Shown here: one piece after another, positions 54,648 through 64,000 of the stretch
Layout of the letters: each line of letters begins with the position of its first letter
Position numbering within the stretch: position 1 is the first letter of the stretch
From: Bufo bufo
Lineage: Eukaryota > Chordata > Amphibia > Anura > Bufonidae
DNA length: 64,000 nt
Assembly (NCBI RefSeq): GCF_905171765.1
Contig: NC_053392.1
Span: 103,714,220 to 103,778,219, forward strand
Reading direction: 5' to 3'
Program-made: the position numbers and the translations under genes
The notes under the pieces: model-generated
What the model saw: the letters and a program-made list of their open reading frames with translations, nothing else
What the model was told of the DNA's origin: nothing
Databases searched by the model: none

Positions 54648-55719
54648 GTATTTCTTTAAACAGTTCACGCTGTCATCACAAGGATCCATCATCTCTTTCT
54701 TTTTATTAACCAAAAAATAGGACAGAAGGAAGCAAGCAAATTGGTAAGAGCTGATAAATTAGTTTCTTCCTTGTTTCCTTCTCATTGACATTTTTAATTT
54801 GAAAAAAAAAAAAAAAAACACAACAACAACAAAAGGTACACCAAGTATCTCCAATGCTGGTATGAAGAAAACTTATAGTTAGCTTGCCTCCAGATTTGAA
54901 GATTTTTGTGAAGTCTTCTAGTATTGTAAATTTGTGATCCATTTATTTGTCTGACCTCATCTATGTACTGGTGGTGGAAGAAAGAAATCATCAAGAGCGT
55001 GCGCAGTTTTTGATCCATACGAAGCCGTTTCAGCAGGATTCCATTCACTTAGTGGGAGCTCTGTGGAATGTTTGAAATCTAAATACGAACCTCATCTTTT
55101 CATGTGACTACATGCAATGGTCATTGTTCTTTTTTCAAAGGTAGGTAGACAAAGAAAGTAAAATGAATATCATAGATAACTGCTTAGTACAATTTAGATA
55201 AGTCATGGCTGTTTCGGGTTTTGGCACGATGTGTGATTCTTTTTTTTTTCTATAGTGGAACAAAAGCATCGGACTTTACCAAGTTGGAATTTTTAATGGC
55301 ACAATCTAATTCATCATGTCTTGTATTGGAAAATGGGGAAAAAAAATATTTGTGGAGTGAAACTGAAAAAAATATATATAATTTCCGCCAAGGTTTTTTG
55401 GTTTTTGACATTCCGGTGTTCACTGTGCCCTAGAAATTACATGACATCCTTATTTTGTGGGTCAATCCAATTACAGCGATACCAAACCTTTTTAAAAAAC
55501 AGCAAACATTTCTTTGCATCGCCATTTTCTTACAGCATTAACTTTTAACATTTCCATCCACAGAGCTGTATGAGGACTGTAGGTTTTATTGGTACAATGT
55601 ATGTGGTACGTATGACTTTTTGACATTCATTATATAAAAGAGAGACAATAGACTATAGACAATTAAGAGATAAAGATTGCTATAAGAAATTAACCTTTAA
55701 TCTGGTTGGACAGTTTTTA
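54648..55719. other. No recognised feature
   Basis: AT-rich, with A-runs at about 54800 and 55240. No convincing coding frame. Confidence 0.35.
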
Positions 55720-56628
55720 TTGGTCTGTAGGATATGCTCTACTGATCGCATGTTTGAGCAACACGCGGATGATCTGAAGCAGCGTTTTTCGAGTTGTGGA
55801 TATGGTCAACGGTCCATTAAGGAAGCACATAGGAGGGCACAATTGTGTTCCTGTCACGATCTTCTTTTTTCTGTTAAACTAAAGTTGAGTGATAAGAAAG
55901 TAAGATTCATCACAAACTACTACTCCAGATGGCCCGAGATAAAAACCTGTTTGAGGAAGTTCTGGCCGTTCCTGTTGACGGATCCGGTTATTGCGAAATA
56001 CATTGCTTCAGGACCGTCTGTGGGGGCAAGGAGATCTAGGAACTTGAGAGATCATTTGGTTAGGAGTTGTTATATGAAACAGACCCCTCCAATCTTCCCT
56101 GGAATTGGTAAACCCAAATGGTGTTTTTTACCATGTGGAAGATGTATGGCTTGTTCCAATATGGAAAGGGCTTCGAATTTTCATGACTCTACTAGTAAGA
56201 ATACCTTTCAAATAACACATGGGTTGGAATGCTCCAGTACATCAGTTGTCTATTACGCTACATGTCCCTGTCCAAAGATCTAAGTGGGACTTACCACAAG
56301 AGAGTTAAAGGTTAGAGTGCGTGAACAAGTTCGGAACATTCTATCCGCTGCCGAGGAAAGAGACATGGCAAATTTGAAGTCTGTTGTCAGACTTTTCAAA
56401 CTTCATCCTGCTTATGATCCTAAAGTCCTGAAAGTTCGGGGGATAGATTGCATTTCGAAAAATATTCGTAGTGGAGATACTTCCAAGAAACTTGCACAAT
56501 TGGAGTGCAAGTGTATCTGGAAGCTGAATACCTTTGGCCTGAATGGACTCATGGAAGACATTTCTTCCTTTCTGGTTGACATTCCCCGGGTCAGCATACG
56601 CCAAGTGTTTTTATTATATTTTAATTGA
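55720..56628 (+). pseudogene. Penelope-like RT C-terminus and GIY-YIG endonuclease
   Basis: The frame reads RICSTDRMFEQHADDLKQRFSSCGYGQRSIKEAHRRA, the region after the reverse transcriptase core, then CFLPCGRCMACSNMERASNF (a Cys-rich linker finger), FQITHGLECSSTSVVYYATCPCPKI and a TAA at 56281. It continues in frame VGLTTRELKVRVREQVRNI and on to VSIRQVFLLYFN. The stop replaces the Tyr expected before VG in the GIY-YIG motif (VVYxxTCxC...YVGxTxRxLxxRxxEH). That endonuclease nicks target DNA to prime insertion. The reverse transcriptase palm is absent, so this copy is dead. Confidence 0.8.
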
Positions 56629-56639
56629 CATATGAATCT

Positions 56640-57180
56640 TTTATTGTTTCAGGCTTATCACTATATGGATTTACACATTATTTTCTCTTATATTTACTAT
56701 TTTGGGCTCCATCCATGCATATAGTCTTGCACTATATGGACTTCACACGTTTATCCTCTTTGTACTGAAAAAATATAAATATATTGTGATATTTATTTTA
56801 TCTCACAAATATAATGCACTTATCTATGTGTTTATTTTTTCTCACGTTTTATTTAATTATGTTTTGTAGTGATTCATCATTTTTGGCACTTATTTTCTTC
56901 TATTTACATTATGCGGTATGTGCCACAATTAACTTTTAGTGTGTCCACATAATTTTATGTATTGCATTGTATAATCATGATTTATTATTCATGTTTTTTT
57001 TTTTTATCTTATTCACATCATGTGGTCTGTGCTGTTCTTAATTAATGATCAGTGTTTTTGTATAATCATGTAATTTCACCATTCTTTTATATATAATCAT
57101 GTCATTTTTTAAATTCTTTTATTTATGTCTCCACTCTTTTTTTTTTTTCTGTTTGTAATATTTTCTATTATGAATAATCA
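56640..57180. other. AT-rich 3' untranslated part of the Penelope-like element
   Basis: T-rich sequence with repeated phrases (tttattttctc, ataatcatg) and no coding potential. Confidence 0.5.
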
Positions 57181-57430
57181 TGTTTAATCATTATAGGGCA
57201 ATGCCAGGCCTGCGCATGCGCATGTATTACCTTGATGCCGCCGACATGGATCTCGCAATGATAATATCACGAGTCCTGCCTGCGTCGTCATGCGATACGA
57301 TACGGGATCACGTGATGGATAGATCACGTGACGCCTTTCATTATACTAGTCCGGCGCATGTGATTCCATATTCAGGTGCATTCGTTTTTGGGAGTATATA
57401 GTGTGTGTCCTTCAGTGATGACACCACCCC

Positions 57431-57459
57431 CAGACAAAGGTTCGCCGAAACGTGCGTTG
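57431..57459 (+). ncRNA. Degenerate hammerhead-like motif of the Penelope-like element
   Basis: CAGACAA (in place of CTGATGA), an AGG-TTCG-CC hairpin, GAAA and ACGTGCGTT: ACG and CGT can pair around TG. Three core bases differ, so it is probably inactive, but its placement before the 3' end fits a Penelope terminal repeat. Confidence 0.45.
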
Positions 57460-57789
57460 GGGTTGGTGCCATCGCTCCCGGAGGAGACACATTATGGGAA
57501 AGTGAGTTTATGAGTATACATTCAGTTATTGTTATCTATTGCACTTGCACTTTACCTTTGAATTTTTTCTTTTGTGGACAGATATGAACTGTTTCCATTG
57601 TGTTCTTCTTTGGTTGATGTTGCCTTTTCCCTGCACTTGTACTGGTTTTTAACTTATGTATTTATTTATTTATCAATAAAATTAATATTGATTCTAAGCG
57701 GCCTTGCAACCTTTTTATAGGTTTTTATATTATGATTTTGCCATAGGCTTATGCTCAATTGAGCAAAACATGATTAGTTAGTATCTTTT

Positions 57790-58038
57790 TCTCTAATTCA
57801 TTGCCATAATTTAGCGGAGTTCTTTTTTGATTTTGACTTTTTGACACCGTTATTGAATTTTTTGGGGGGATAAGGTGACAAAAAAATGGCAAATAGTGTG
57901 TTTTAATATTTTTTTTTCCGTTATGGTGAACACCGCACATGAAAATTACTTTTATATTTTAATAGTTTAGACATTTTAAGATGGGGCGATACCTAATATG
58001 TTTTTTTTATTGATCATTTTAATATGTAAAATGGAGAA

Positions 58039-58084
<46 letters not shown>

Positions 58085-58300
58085 TTTGTTAATGTAAAAA
58101 TATTTAAGTCCCTTAGGGGGCTGGAACCTGGGATCTTTTGATCCCTTGTCTCATTCACTCTAATAGATGAATGGGATTATTCAGCTTTACCTGCTAGGCT
58201 GTGCCTTGTGCACAGCTCAGCAGGCAGATTACTATGTGCTGTCCACTATGAAGCCTCAGCAGGCTCCAGGCTGTCATGGTAACCAATAGAGCCCCTCTAT
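57790..58300 (-). repeat. Frog repeat related to repeat A, reversed
   Basis: ggggataaggtgacaaaaaaatggc...ccgttatggtgaacaccgcac is the reverse of phrases at about 1660-1720. It holds a (TA)n tract and ends in gcacagctcagcaggcagat-type sequence. Confidence 0.5.
58043..58081. repeat. (TA)n microsatellite
   Basis: About 19 TA units followed by a T-run. Confidence 0.9.
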
Positions 58301-58314
58301 TTCACTGTGGCAGA

Positions 58315-58500
58315 AGGAACCTTAGGATAGGTCATCAATAACTGATGGTGGGTGGTCCAAATCCCAACACCCCCCCCCCCCATCAGCTATTTGAAGTGGC
58401 CACTATGTGATTTGCATAGTGGCTGTTCTTGGTATAGCAGCTCTGTTCCTTTCACTTATATGGGACTGAGCTGCGCCAAGGCACTGTGACCCATCAAACA
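58315..58500 (+). repeat. Frog interspersed repeat B (plus)
   Basis: taggataggtcatcaataactgatgg...catcagctatttgaagtggcc...ttcacttatatgggactgagctg. Matched in reverse at 54345-54525, with a scrap at 6915. Confidence 0.65.
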
Positions 58501-58664
58501 AAGCATTCACTAAGACAGGTGTTTACTAATACATGTATAATAATGGCATTATCTCTTTCTTCTTCGTCCTACAGCAGCACAGAAGGGATATTTCCTGTCC
58601 CAGTCACCGCCCACCTAGAAAAATCTAACAATTAAACAATTAACAATTAACAGAATTGACAATA

Positions 58665-58710
58665 CCCTAGGTACTCTATATAAGACGCCAAGGCACTGCA
58701 TCGTGTTTTT
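58665..58710 (+). promoter_or_regulatory. Putative promoter of DIRS element 2
   Basis: CTCTATATAAGACGCC (58675-58690) lies about 650 bp before the gag start. A transcript could begin near 58705. Inferred from the TATA box only. Confidence 0.45.
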
Positions 58711-59328
58711 TCTAGTCCTTACTCTAGCAGGTGATTGTCTCACCCTGCTGCCCACCTGGAAAGGACTTGAGCCTTGCGTTGTTCAGGCTCCGTCAGTCTG
58801 GCTAGTGGGTTACTAGCCCAAACCTACTATAGTGTATTGTGGCTGTTGCCTACCAGTGCGTTTGCCTGGTAATACCTGTAGCAGGTCGCTGGTCTGTGTC
58901 CAGTGCGTGTGCCTGGCTGACCTGGTTCCCGGTAAACAGACGGTTACAGCCGGGTAAGTATTAGGCTGTCTGCCGGCGATGCCTGGCTCAGGTCTGATGT
59001 GTTTATACTCCGGGTAAGTTCAGGAAGGGTTAATTACCTCTTCTATGCGCTGCGGTCTCTGTTGTATAGGCGCGCGCGCGCACACACTTCCCCTTATGCC
59101 CTCATTCCTCTTCCCGTGCGGCGTTCAGGTCCTGTGACGTCATCACGTCTTGGGCGGCAAATTCAAACTCTGGTTCCTATTTAGAGACTCAGAATCTGTG
59201 TGCACTTTCCTGCTGTGCGAGGCAGCTGAGTTCTGAGTCTCTAAAAGTATTTCTAAGGGTGTTGCTGCCCTGTCTGCCTCTCTTATGCTCTATATATGTG
59301 CATCTAATAAAAAAAAAAAATTTCTTAG

Positions 59329-60664
59329 ATGTCGAGCCGGAAGAGCCATAAAAAGATAAAGCACCGTGTTTGTGCAGGTTGTAAATTGCCGCTTCCAGAT
59401 GATTTACATGATGACATCTGTGATCTCTGTGCAGAGAAGTTACGCACGCCTGTTCCGCAGCCCGCAAGATCTAAGCTATGCATCACTTGTCTACAGCCTT
59501 TATCACCAGAAGCGACATCCAATATCTGTATGGATTGTACCCCACATGACCCGTTAGCAGAAGAAGCAAAAACATTTTTTTTTCCTGGTTCAGAGAAAAT
59601 ATGCAGAATTTGCCTTCTACTTCTGGTAGCAAAAAGGAAAAAAGCCATCATCATCATCATTCAGATGACATGTTTCAATCATCAGCTATTGTTTCTCAAT
59701 CTGACCTATCTTCGGATTCAGATACAGGTAGTGAAGAATTTTTCCTATTGAAAAAGGATTCAGCAGAAAAACTCATCAGACGCGTAAAGCGTTGTCTGGA
59801 AACTAATGATGAAGAAGATTTGGTACAGGATAAGGGTAACCTGTATTACTTCCCTACGAAGAAATCCAGAGTTCTCCCTGCTCATCCGGTTTTAAAGACC
59901 ATTATGGAAAGGGAATGGAAAAGACCCGATAAACGCCTGGACTTAGGACCTCGCTTCAAGTCTCTATACAAGTTAGACCCGGCTGCATCAGAGGAATGGG
60001 AATTACCGTCTAAAGTTGATCCAGCCATTGCACGTCTGTCCAAAAGATCTTTTTTCCATCAGATGATTCTTCTCTATTAAAAGATCCTATGGATCGGAAA
60101 GCTGACACCTTCCTAAAGAGATCTCATTGCAACCTGGCTTCTCTGCAGAAGGCAGCTATGTCCTCAGTGCCTGTGGCAAGAGCGTTAAGAGTCTGGCTCA
60201 GCGAACTAACCAGAGACATCCAAGCGGGGGTACCAAGGCATGAACTGCTGGATCAAGTATCGACCCTTAAGATGGCTGCGGAATTCCTTTGTTATTTTCC
60301 ACTTGATGTCATAAAGATCTCAGCCAAGAACATGGCTTTAGCGAATTCCACAAGAAGATCGATTTGGTTAAAACCTTTGACGGGAGATGCTTTCTCAAAA
60401 TCCAACTTTTGCGCTCTCCCATTTGAACCGGGAAAATTAATAGGATCCCAGTTGGATAAGATCCTGGAAGAAAATAAAAAAGAGAAGGCTTTAGCTTTTC
60501 CGCAAACTTTCAGGCCCAGGTCTACCAGATTTCGTACGCAGAGAGGAAGATCTTCTTTTCAGGGTCGTAATAGACAGGAGCAAGGGAAGAAGTTTAGCTC
60601 CCGCTACCAGGACAAGGGAAAGAAGAAACCCTCTGAAGCCCCTGCCTCTAATTCAAAATTCTGA
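59329..60664 (+). pseudogene. DIRS gag-like protein, frameshifted
   Basis: Starts MSSRKSHKKIKHRVCAGCKLPLP with two successive C-x2-C-x12-C-x2-C units (CAGC...CDLC and CITC...CMDC), likely zinc ribbons. The frame shifts near 59590 (into SGSKKEKSHHHHHSDD...) and again near 60060, where DDSSLLKDPMDRKADTFLKRSHCNLASLQKAAMSSVPVARALRVWLSELT continues. It ends with a basic Arg/Gly-rich tail (RPRSTRFRTQRGRSSFQGRNRQEQGKK) suited to nucleic-acid binding, stop at 60664. The body parallels DIRS element 1 (xKADxxLKKxW...AxxxVSRxLxxWLxxL). Two frameshifts make it non-functional. Confidence 0.8.
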
Positions 60665-60710
60665 CGTCAAGCCTGCCCTCACTGTAGGCGCAAGGTTAAG
60701 AAGCTTTTAT

Positions 60711-61505
60711 ATGAAATGGGAGAGTGTCACTTCAGACAACTGGGTTTGGAATATCATCAAGAACGGTTATTCACTCGAATTCGTTCATCTTCCAAGGGAA
60801 AGGTTCCTGTTAAACAACACGGAGGATCCAAGAATCATGCCTCTTCTTCAGGAGTTCCTACAGATGAATGCTCTGGAGAGAGTTCCAGAAGAGGAAGTAT
60901 ATTCAGGGGTCTATTCAAGAGTGTTTCCTGTTCCGAGGTGGCGCCTCATCATAGATTTAAGGTTTCTAAACAACCATTTAAAGAAGGTAAAATTCAAGAT
61001 GGACAACATAAGATCTGTCCTGAGCATCCTGCAACCTGGGGAGGTGATGGCATCCATAGATCTAAAAGATGTATACCTTCATATACCTATCCACAAAGAA
61101 TCGAGGAGATTTCTCAGGGTGGCGTCAAGACTCTAGGTCAGATTTGGCACTATCAGTTCAGGGCTCTTCCCTTCGGGCTATCTCCGGCACCTCGTATCTT
61201 TACGAAGGTGGTGGTCATCCTTATTGCAGCTCTTAGGGTTCAAGGTCTAAGGATAGTGCCATATCTGGACGACTGGTTGCTTATTGCAGCTTCCGAAGAG
61301 GTTCTGAGATCGGATCTTCACACTGCTCTGAATCTACTTCAGCAAGTCGGGTTCATTGTCAACCAAAAGAAGTCGCAGCTGGTCCCCACTAAGAGAATCC
61401 AGTTCCTGGGTCTTTTGTTAGACTCAGAAGTAATGAAGGTATTTCTTCCTCCTCTCAAAGTGGCTCAGATTGTTCACAGAATTCAGTTATTGATCTCTAC
61501 AACCA
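60711..61505 (+). pseudogene. DIRS reverse transcriptase, frameshifted, YLDD intact
   Basis: The first piece (60711-61136) gives WVWNIIKNGYSLEF, PVPRWRLIIDLRFLNNHLK, then MASIDLKDVYLHIPIH (catalytic Asp) and a stop after RVASRL. One base off, from about 61110, it continues IWHYQFRALPFGLSPAPRIFTKVV, then RIVPYLDDWLLIA (active site), VNQKKSQLVPTKRIQFLGLLLDS and VHRIQLLIST. It is broken by the insertion at about 61506. The domain layout is the same as in DIRS element 1. Confidence 0.82.
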
Positions 61506-61639
61506 GGGCCGATCCTACACGGGGTGCAGTGGGTGCCCCGCACCCCAGCGCTGCGGCCCTGGTGACAAGTGGGGGCGGCCGGCGGCAGGGCAGAGCAGGA
61601 GATGAGCGCCTCCATTGCGGAAGCGCTCATCTCCATAGT

Positions 61640-61676
61640 CATCTGTATTGCCGTCCTCAGGACGGCAATACAGATG
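61640..61676. repeat. Perfect hairpin, 18-bp arms, one-base loop
   Basis: catctgtattgccgtcct and its exact complement flank a single C. Confidence 0.95.
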
Positions 61677-61894
61677 CCTGTGCTGCGGCAGAGGAGGGAG
61701 AGGTGTGTCCCCTCCTGTTCCTCTGATAGGCTGCCGGCTTAGTGCTGGCAGCCTATCAGAGGCCGGTGATGGCGCGATGACGTCATCGCGTCGCCTGAGC
61801 CGTATAGCGAGGGACACAGACGGAAGAGGCGGCCTGCATCGCATCGCATTGCTGGAGGTAAGTATAAGTGTATTATTTTTTTTTATATAGGTAC

Positions 61895-62680
61895 AATACT
61901 GGGCTGGCACATGATAAGGGGGGCTACTGGGCTGGCACATAAGGGGGGACTACTGGGCTGGGCTGGCACATGATAAGGGGGGCTACTGGGCTGGCACATG
62001 ATAAGGGGGGACTACTGGGCTGGCACATGATAAGGGGGGCTACTGGGCTGGCACATAAGGGGGGCTACTGGGCTGGCACATAAGGGGGGCTACTGGGCTG
62101 GCACATAAGGGGGGACTACTGGGCTGGGCTGGCACATGATAAGGGGGGCTACTGGGCTGGCACATGATAAGGGGGGACTACTGGGCTGGCACATGATAAG
62201 GGGGGACTACTGGGCTGGCACATGATAAGGGGGGACTACTGGGCTGGCACATGATAAGGGGGGCTACTGGCACATGATATGGGGGGCTACTGGCACATGA
62301 TATGGGGGCACTCTGGCTACTGGCACATGATATGGGGGCACTCTGGCTACTGGCACATGATAATGGGGGGGATCTGGCGACTGGCACATGATATGGGGGG
62401 GGGGGCTCTGGCTACTGGCACATGATATGGGGGGCTACTGGCACATGATAAGGGGGGCTACTGGCACATGATAATGGGGCTACTGGCACATGATAAGGGG
62501 GGCTACTGGCACATGATAAGGAGGGCTACTGGCACATAGGGGGGCTACTGGCACATAAGGGGGGCTACTGGCACATGATATGGGGGGGCTCTGGCTACTG
62601 GCATATGATATGGGGGGCTCTGGCTACTGGCACATGATGGTGGGGGGGCTCTTATTACTGGCACATGATTGGGGGCATCT
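61895..62680 (+). repeat. G-rich minisatellite (ggctactgggctggcacatgataa type)
   Basis: Units of about 20-28 bp. The left half uses ctactgggctggcacatgataaggggg, and the right half the shorter ctactggcacatgatatggggg. G-runs of 5-11 bases recur. Confidence 0.9.
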
Positions 62681-63065
62681 ATGGGGGCACATCTTACTGC
62701 AGATTATTGGGGGGCACTATAGGGGCATCTACTGAGGCTAAAAAAGAAGATATTTTATATGGGGGCTCTGTATAGGGGCATTTTATACTGGGACACATTA
62801 TGGTGGGTACTATGGGGAAGGGGGGGGCACTATGGGGGTCATCTACGGGGGCACTGAGAAGGGGTATTTTATATTGGCACATTATGGGAACATTAGCTCA
62901 ACTGGGGGCATTACAAATGTTTTGCATATTATAAGGAGAATTATTACTACTGGGGGGGCATTATGGTGGGCTTTATTACTCCCCCATGGTATGACCCCCA
63001 AGTAGCAGCACCATCCTCTCTCTGCTCTGCTATCCCTCTGCCCTTTCTCCAAATCCTTATTATGA

Positions 63066-63346
63066 GGCGGTGCCATGGGCGAAGCCTCATATGAGAGACC
63101 TGCAAAGAGAGATTCTCCACTGTTGGGACAAGAATCCCAAATCCCTAACCACTATGATGAAGATATCATATGCAACACGCAGAGGGCTGCTTTGGTGGAC
63201 AAGAGAAGAAAATCTGTAAAAAGGAAGAGATTTCTGAGTCGTTCAAAGAGTAATGATAACCACAGATGCTTCCCGCAAAGGTTGGGGTGCGCACATGGGA
63301 GATCGGTGGATTCAAGTGGAATGGCCCTCAACCACAATGAGGCGAT
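63066..63346 (+). pseudogene. DIRS RNase H fragment
   Basis: Resumes the gene: WAKPHMRDLQREIL, LLWWTREENL (with a stop replacing the next codon), MITTDASRKGWGAHMGDRWIQVEWPS. The TTDAS motif holds the first catalytic Asp of RNase H. Two stops lie within, and it ends where the next element begins. Confidence 0.7.
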
Positions 63347-64000
63347 CATAGGTGTGCGCAGCCTATTGCATTAGGGTGTGCACCCTAAAGCACAAGCACA
63401 CGCCGCGCGCGTGCGTGCGTATATATATATATACATACACACACAAATACACTAAGGGGTATCAGGGTACATTATAATACAGGGGTAATATAACTAAGGT
63501 CTATCAGGGTAAATTATACAGGAGTAATATAACTGAGGAGGGCTATCAGGGACATTATACAGGGGTAATATAACTTATATTATATAAATTATATTACCCC
63601 TTCATCATGTCCCCTGAGATAGCCCTCCTCAGTTATATTACCCCTGTATAATAATGTACCCTAATACCCCTTAGTTTTACCCCCTGTATAATTTACCCTG
63701 ATCCTTCAGTTATATTACCCCCTGTAATTTACCCTGATACCCCTTAGGTATACAGTATCATATAACTGAGGGGTATCAGGGTACATTATACAGGGGTGTA
63801 ATTGAGGAGGGGTAGCAAGCAGCAGGGAACATACAGGGCAGAGTTCCAGTGGTGTAGCGTGGGTTGCCAGCTCCCTGGGCAAGCCAAGTATTTCTCCCCC
63901 CAATCTTTTTACAAATAATGCAGTACATGTCACCTGCAGTCCTATGTAACACCACAGATAACACAGTGGTAACTCTCTGAGTACAGATAATGTAGTAGAT
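63347..64000. mobile_element. Unclassified element at window end
   Basis: Begins near ataggtgtgcgcagcctattgcattag inside the RNase H gene. It contains an alternating purine-pyrimidine tract (63401-63450) and inverted arrays of cagggtacattatacaggggtaatataactgagg (63440-63570 in one direction, 63585-63720 in the other, centre about 63578), then more copies to 63800. The right end is outside the window. Confidence 0.5.

Larger units (their letters stand above)
55720..57690 (+). mobile_element. 5'-truncated Penelope-like element
   Basis: Starts inside the C-terminal part of the reverse transcriptase, continues through a GIY-YIG-type endonuclease region, an AT-rich 3' untranslated part and a terminal zone with a hammerhead-like motif (57431), and ends near an AATAAAATTAAT tract. 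It is the only protein-coding Penelope-like copy in the window and a possible source type for the foldback insertions. Confidence 0.75.
61506..63065. mobile_element. Insertion with GC-rich start and minisatellite body
   Basis: Starts cagggccgatcctacacggg inside the reverse transcriptase gene. The DIRS frame resumes at about 63066 (WAKPHMRDLQREIL). It contains an 18-bp-arm hairpin, a CpG-rich block and a G-rich array. The start resembles hAT ends in this window (CAGGGCC...), but no inverted partner or target duplication was found at the right side. Confidence 0.6.
58553..64000 (+). mobile_element. Second DIRS-type retrotransposon, interrupted and incomplete
   Basis: A different family from the one at 46580. 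The left terminal region (cttcgtcctacagcagcacagaaggg...) leads to a TATA box, gag, reverse transcriptase (split by an insertion at 61506-63065) and an RNase H fragment, which is cut at about 63346 by another element. The tyrosine recombinase and right end are not in the window. Confidence 0.75.

Noticed and set aside
61506..63065. Complete hAT element within the second DIRS copy
   Set aside because: The left end resembles CAGGGCC-type hAT ends, but no inverted right end or 8-bp duplication is present, so the class is left open.

Overview
This window is repeat-dominated vertebrate nuclear DNA. I judge it to be from an anuran amphibian, because the mix of repeats is typical of frog genomes: Tc1-like elements, hAT elements with the ends tagagttgagcg, Ty3/gypsy chromoviruses, DIRS-type tyrosine-recombinase elements, a Penelope-like element, and many foldback MITEs carrying the taaagggaatctgtcacc motif. 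I recognise no intact host gene. Nearly every long open frame belongs to a transposable element or to a tandem array.

Layout. 0-1.4 kb: the end of a Tc1 element, a 74-bp tandem repeat and an endogenous-retrovirus pol scrap. 1.5-6.5 kb: an interspersed repeat split by a TAA-flanked MITE, then a 5'-truncated chromovirus whose 3' LTR carries a palindromic insertion. 6.5-12.8 kb: small repeats, then a decayed minus-strand Ty3/gypsy element broken by a solo LTR and a second palindromic insertion. 14.5-23.5 kb: a complete 9,005-bp hAT element (8-bp duplication CTTGTGAC) with a 3-kb internal satellite and a dead transposase, itself hit by a Tc1 element whose 338-residue transposase is open and intact. 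23.5-34.6 kb: three solo LTRs, MITEs, two damaged Tc1 copies and a hAT MITE. 34.7-39.1 kb: a Tc1 copy holding a 3-kb hAT element that is mostly a tetranucleotide-rich tandem array. 41.5-52.3 kb: a 10.7-kb hAT-type element (duplication TTACTGAC) containing exon-like fragments, three tandem arrays, a foldback insertion and a structurally complete 5.3-kb DIRS element. 52.3-58.5 kb: a short non-autonomous relative of the 9-kb hAT, a foldback with a hammerhead-ribozyme core, and a 5'-truncated Penelope-like element. 58.5-64 kb: a second DIRS family, interrupted twice and running off the window.

The elements form nested layers, and target-site duplications give a relative order of insertion. The only protein that looks able to act is the Tc1 transposase at 20.9-21.9 kb. 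Non-autonomous elements (MITEs, the 682-bp hAT derivative) share ends with larger elements here and were presumably moved in trans. The most unusual theme is a set of palindromic insertions flanked by 14-17 bp duplications; some carry hammerhead-ribozyme-like cores of the kind known from Penelope-like elements. Coordinates of element ends are exact where a target duplication is quoted and approximate elsewhere.
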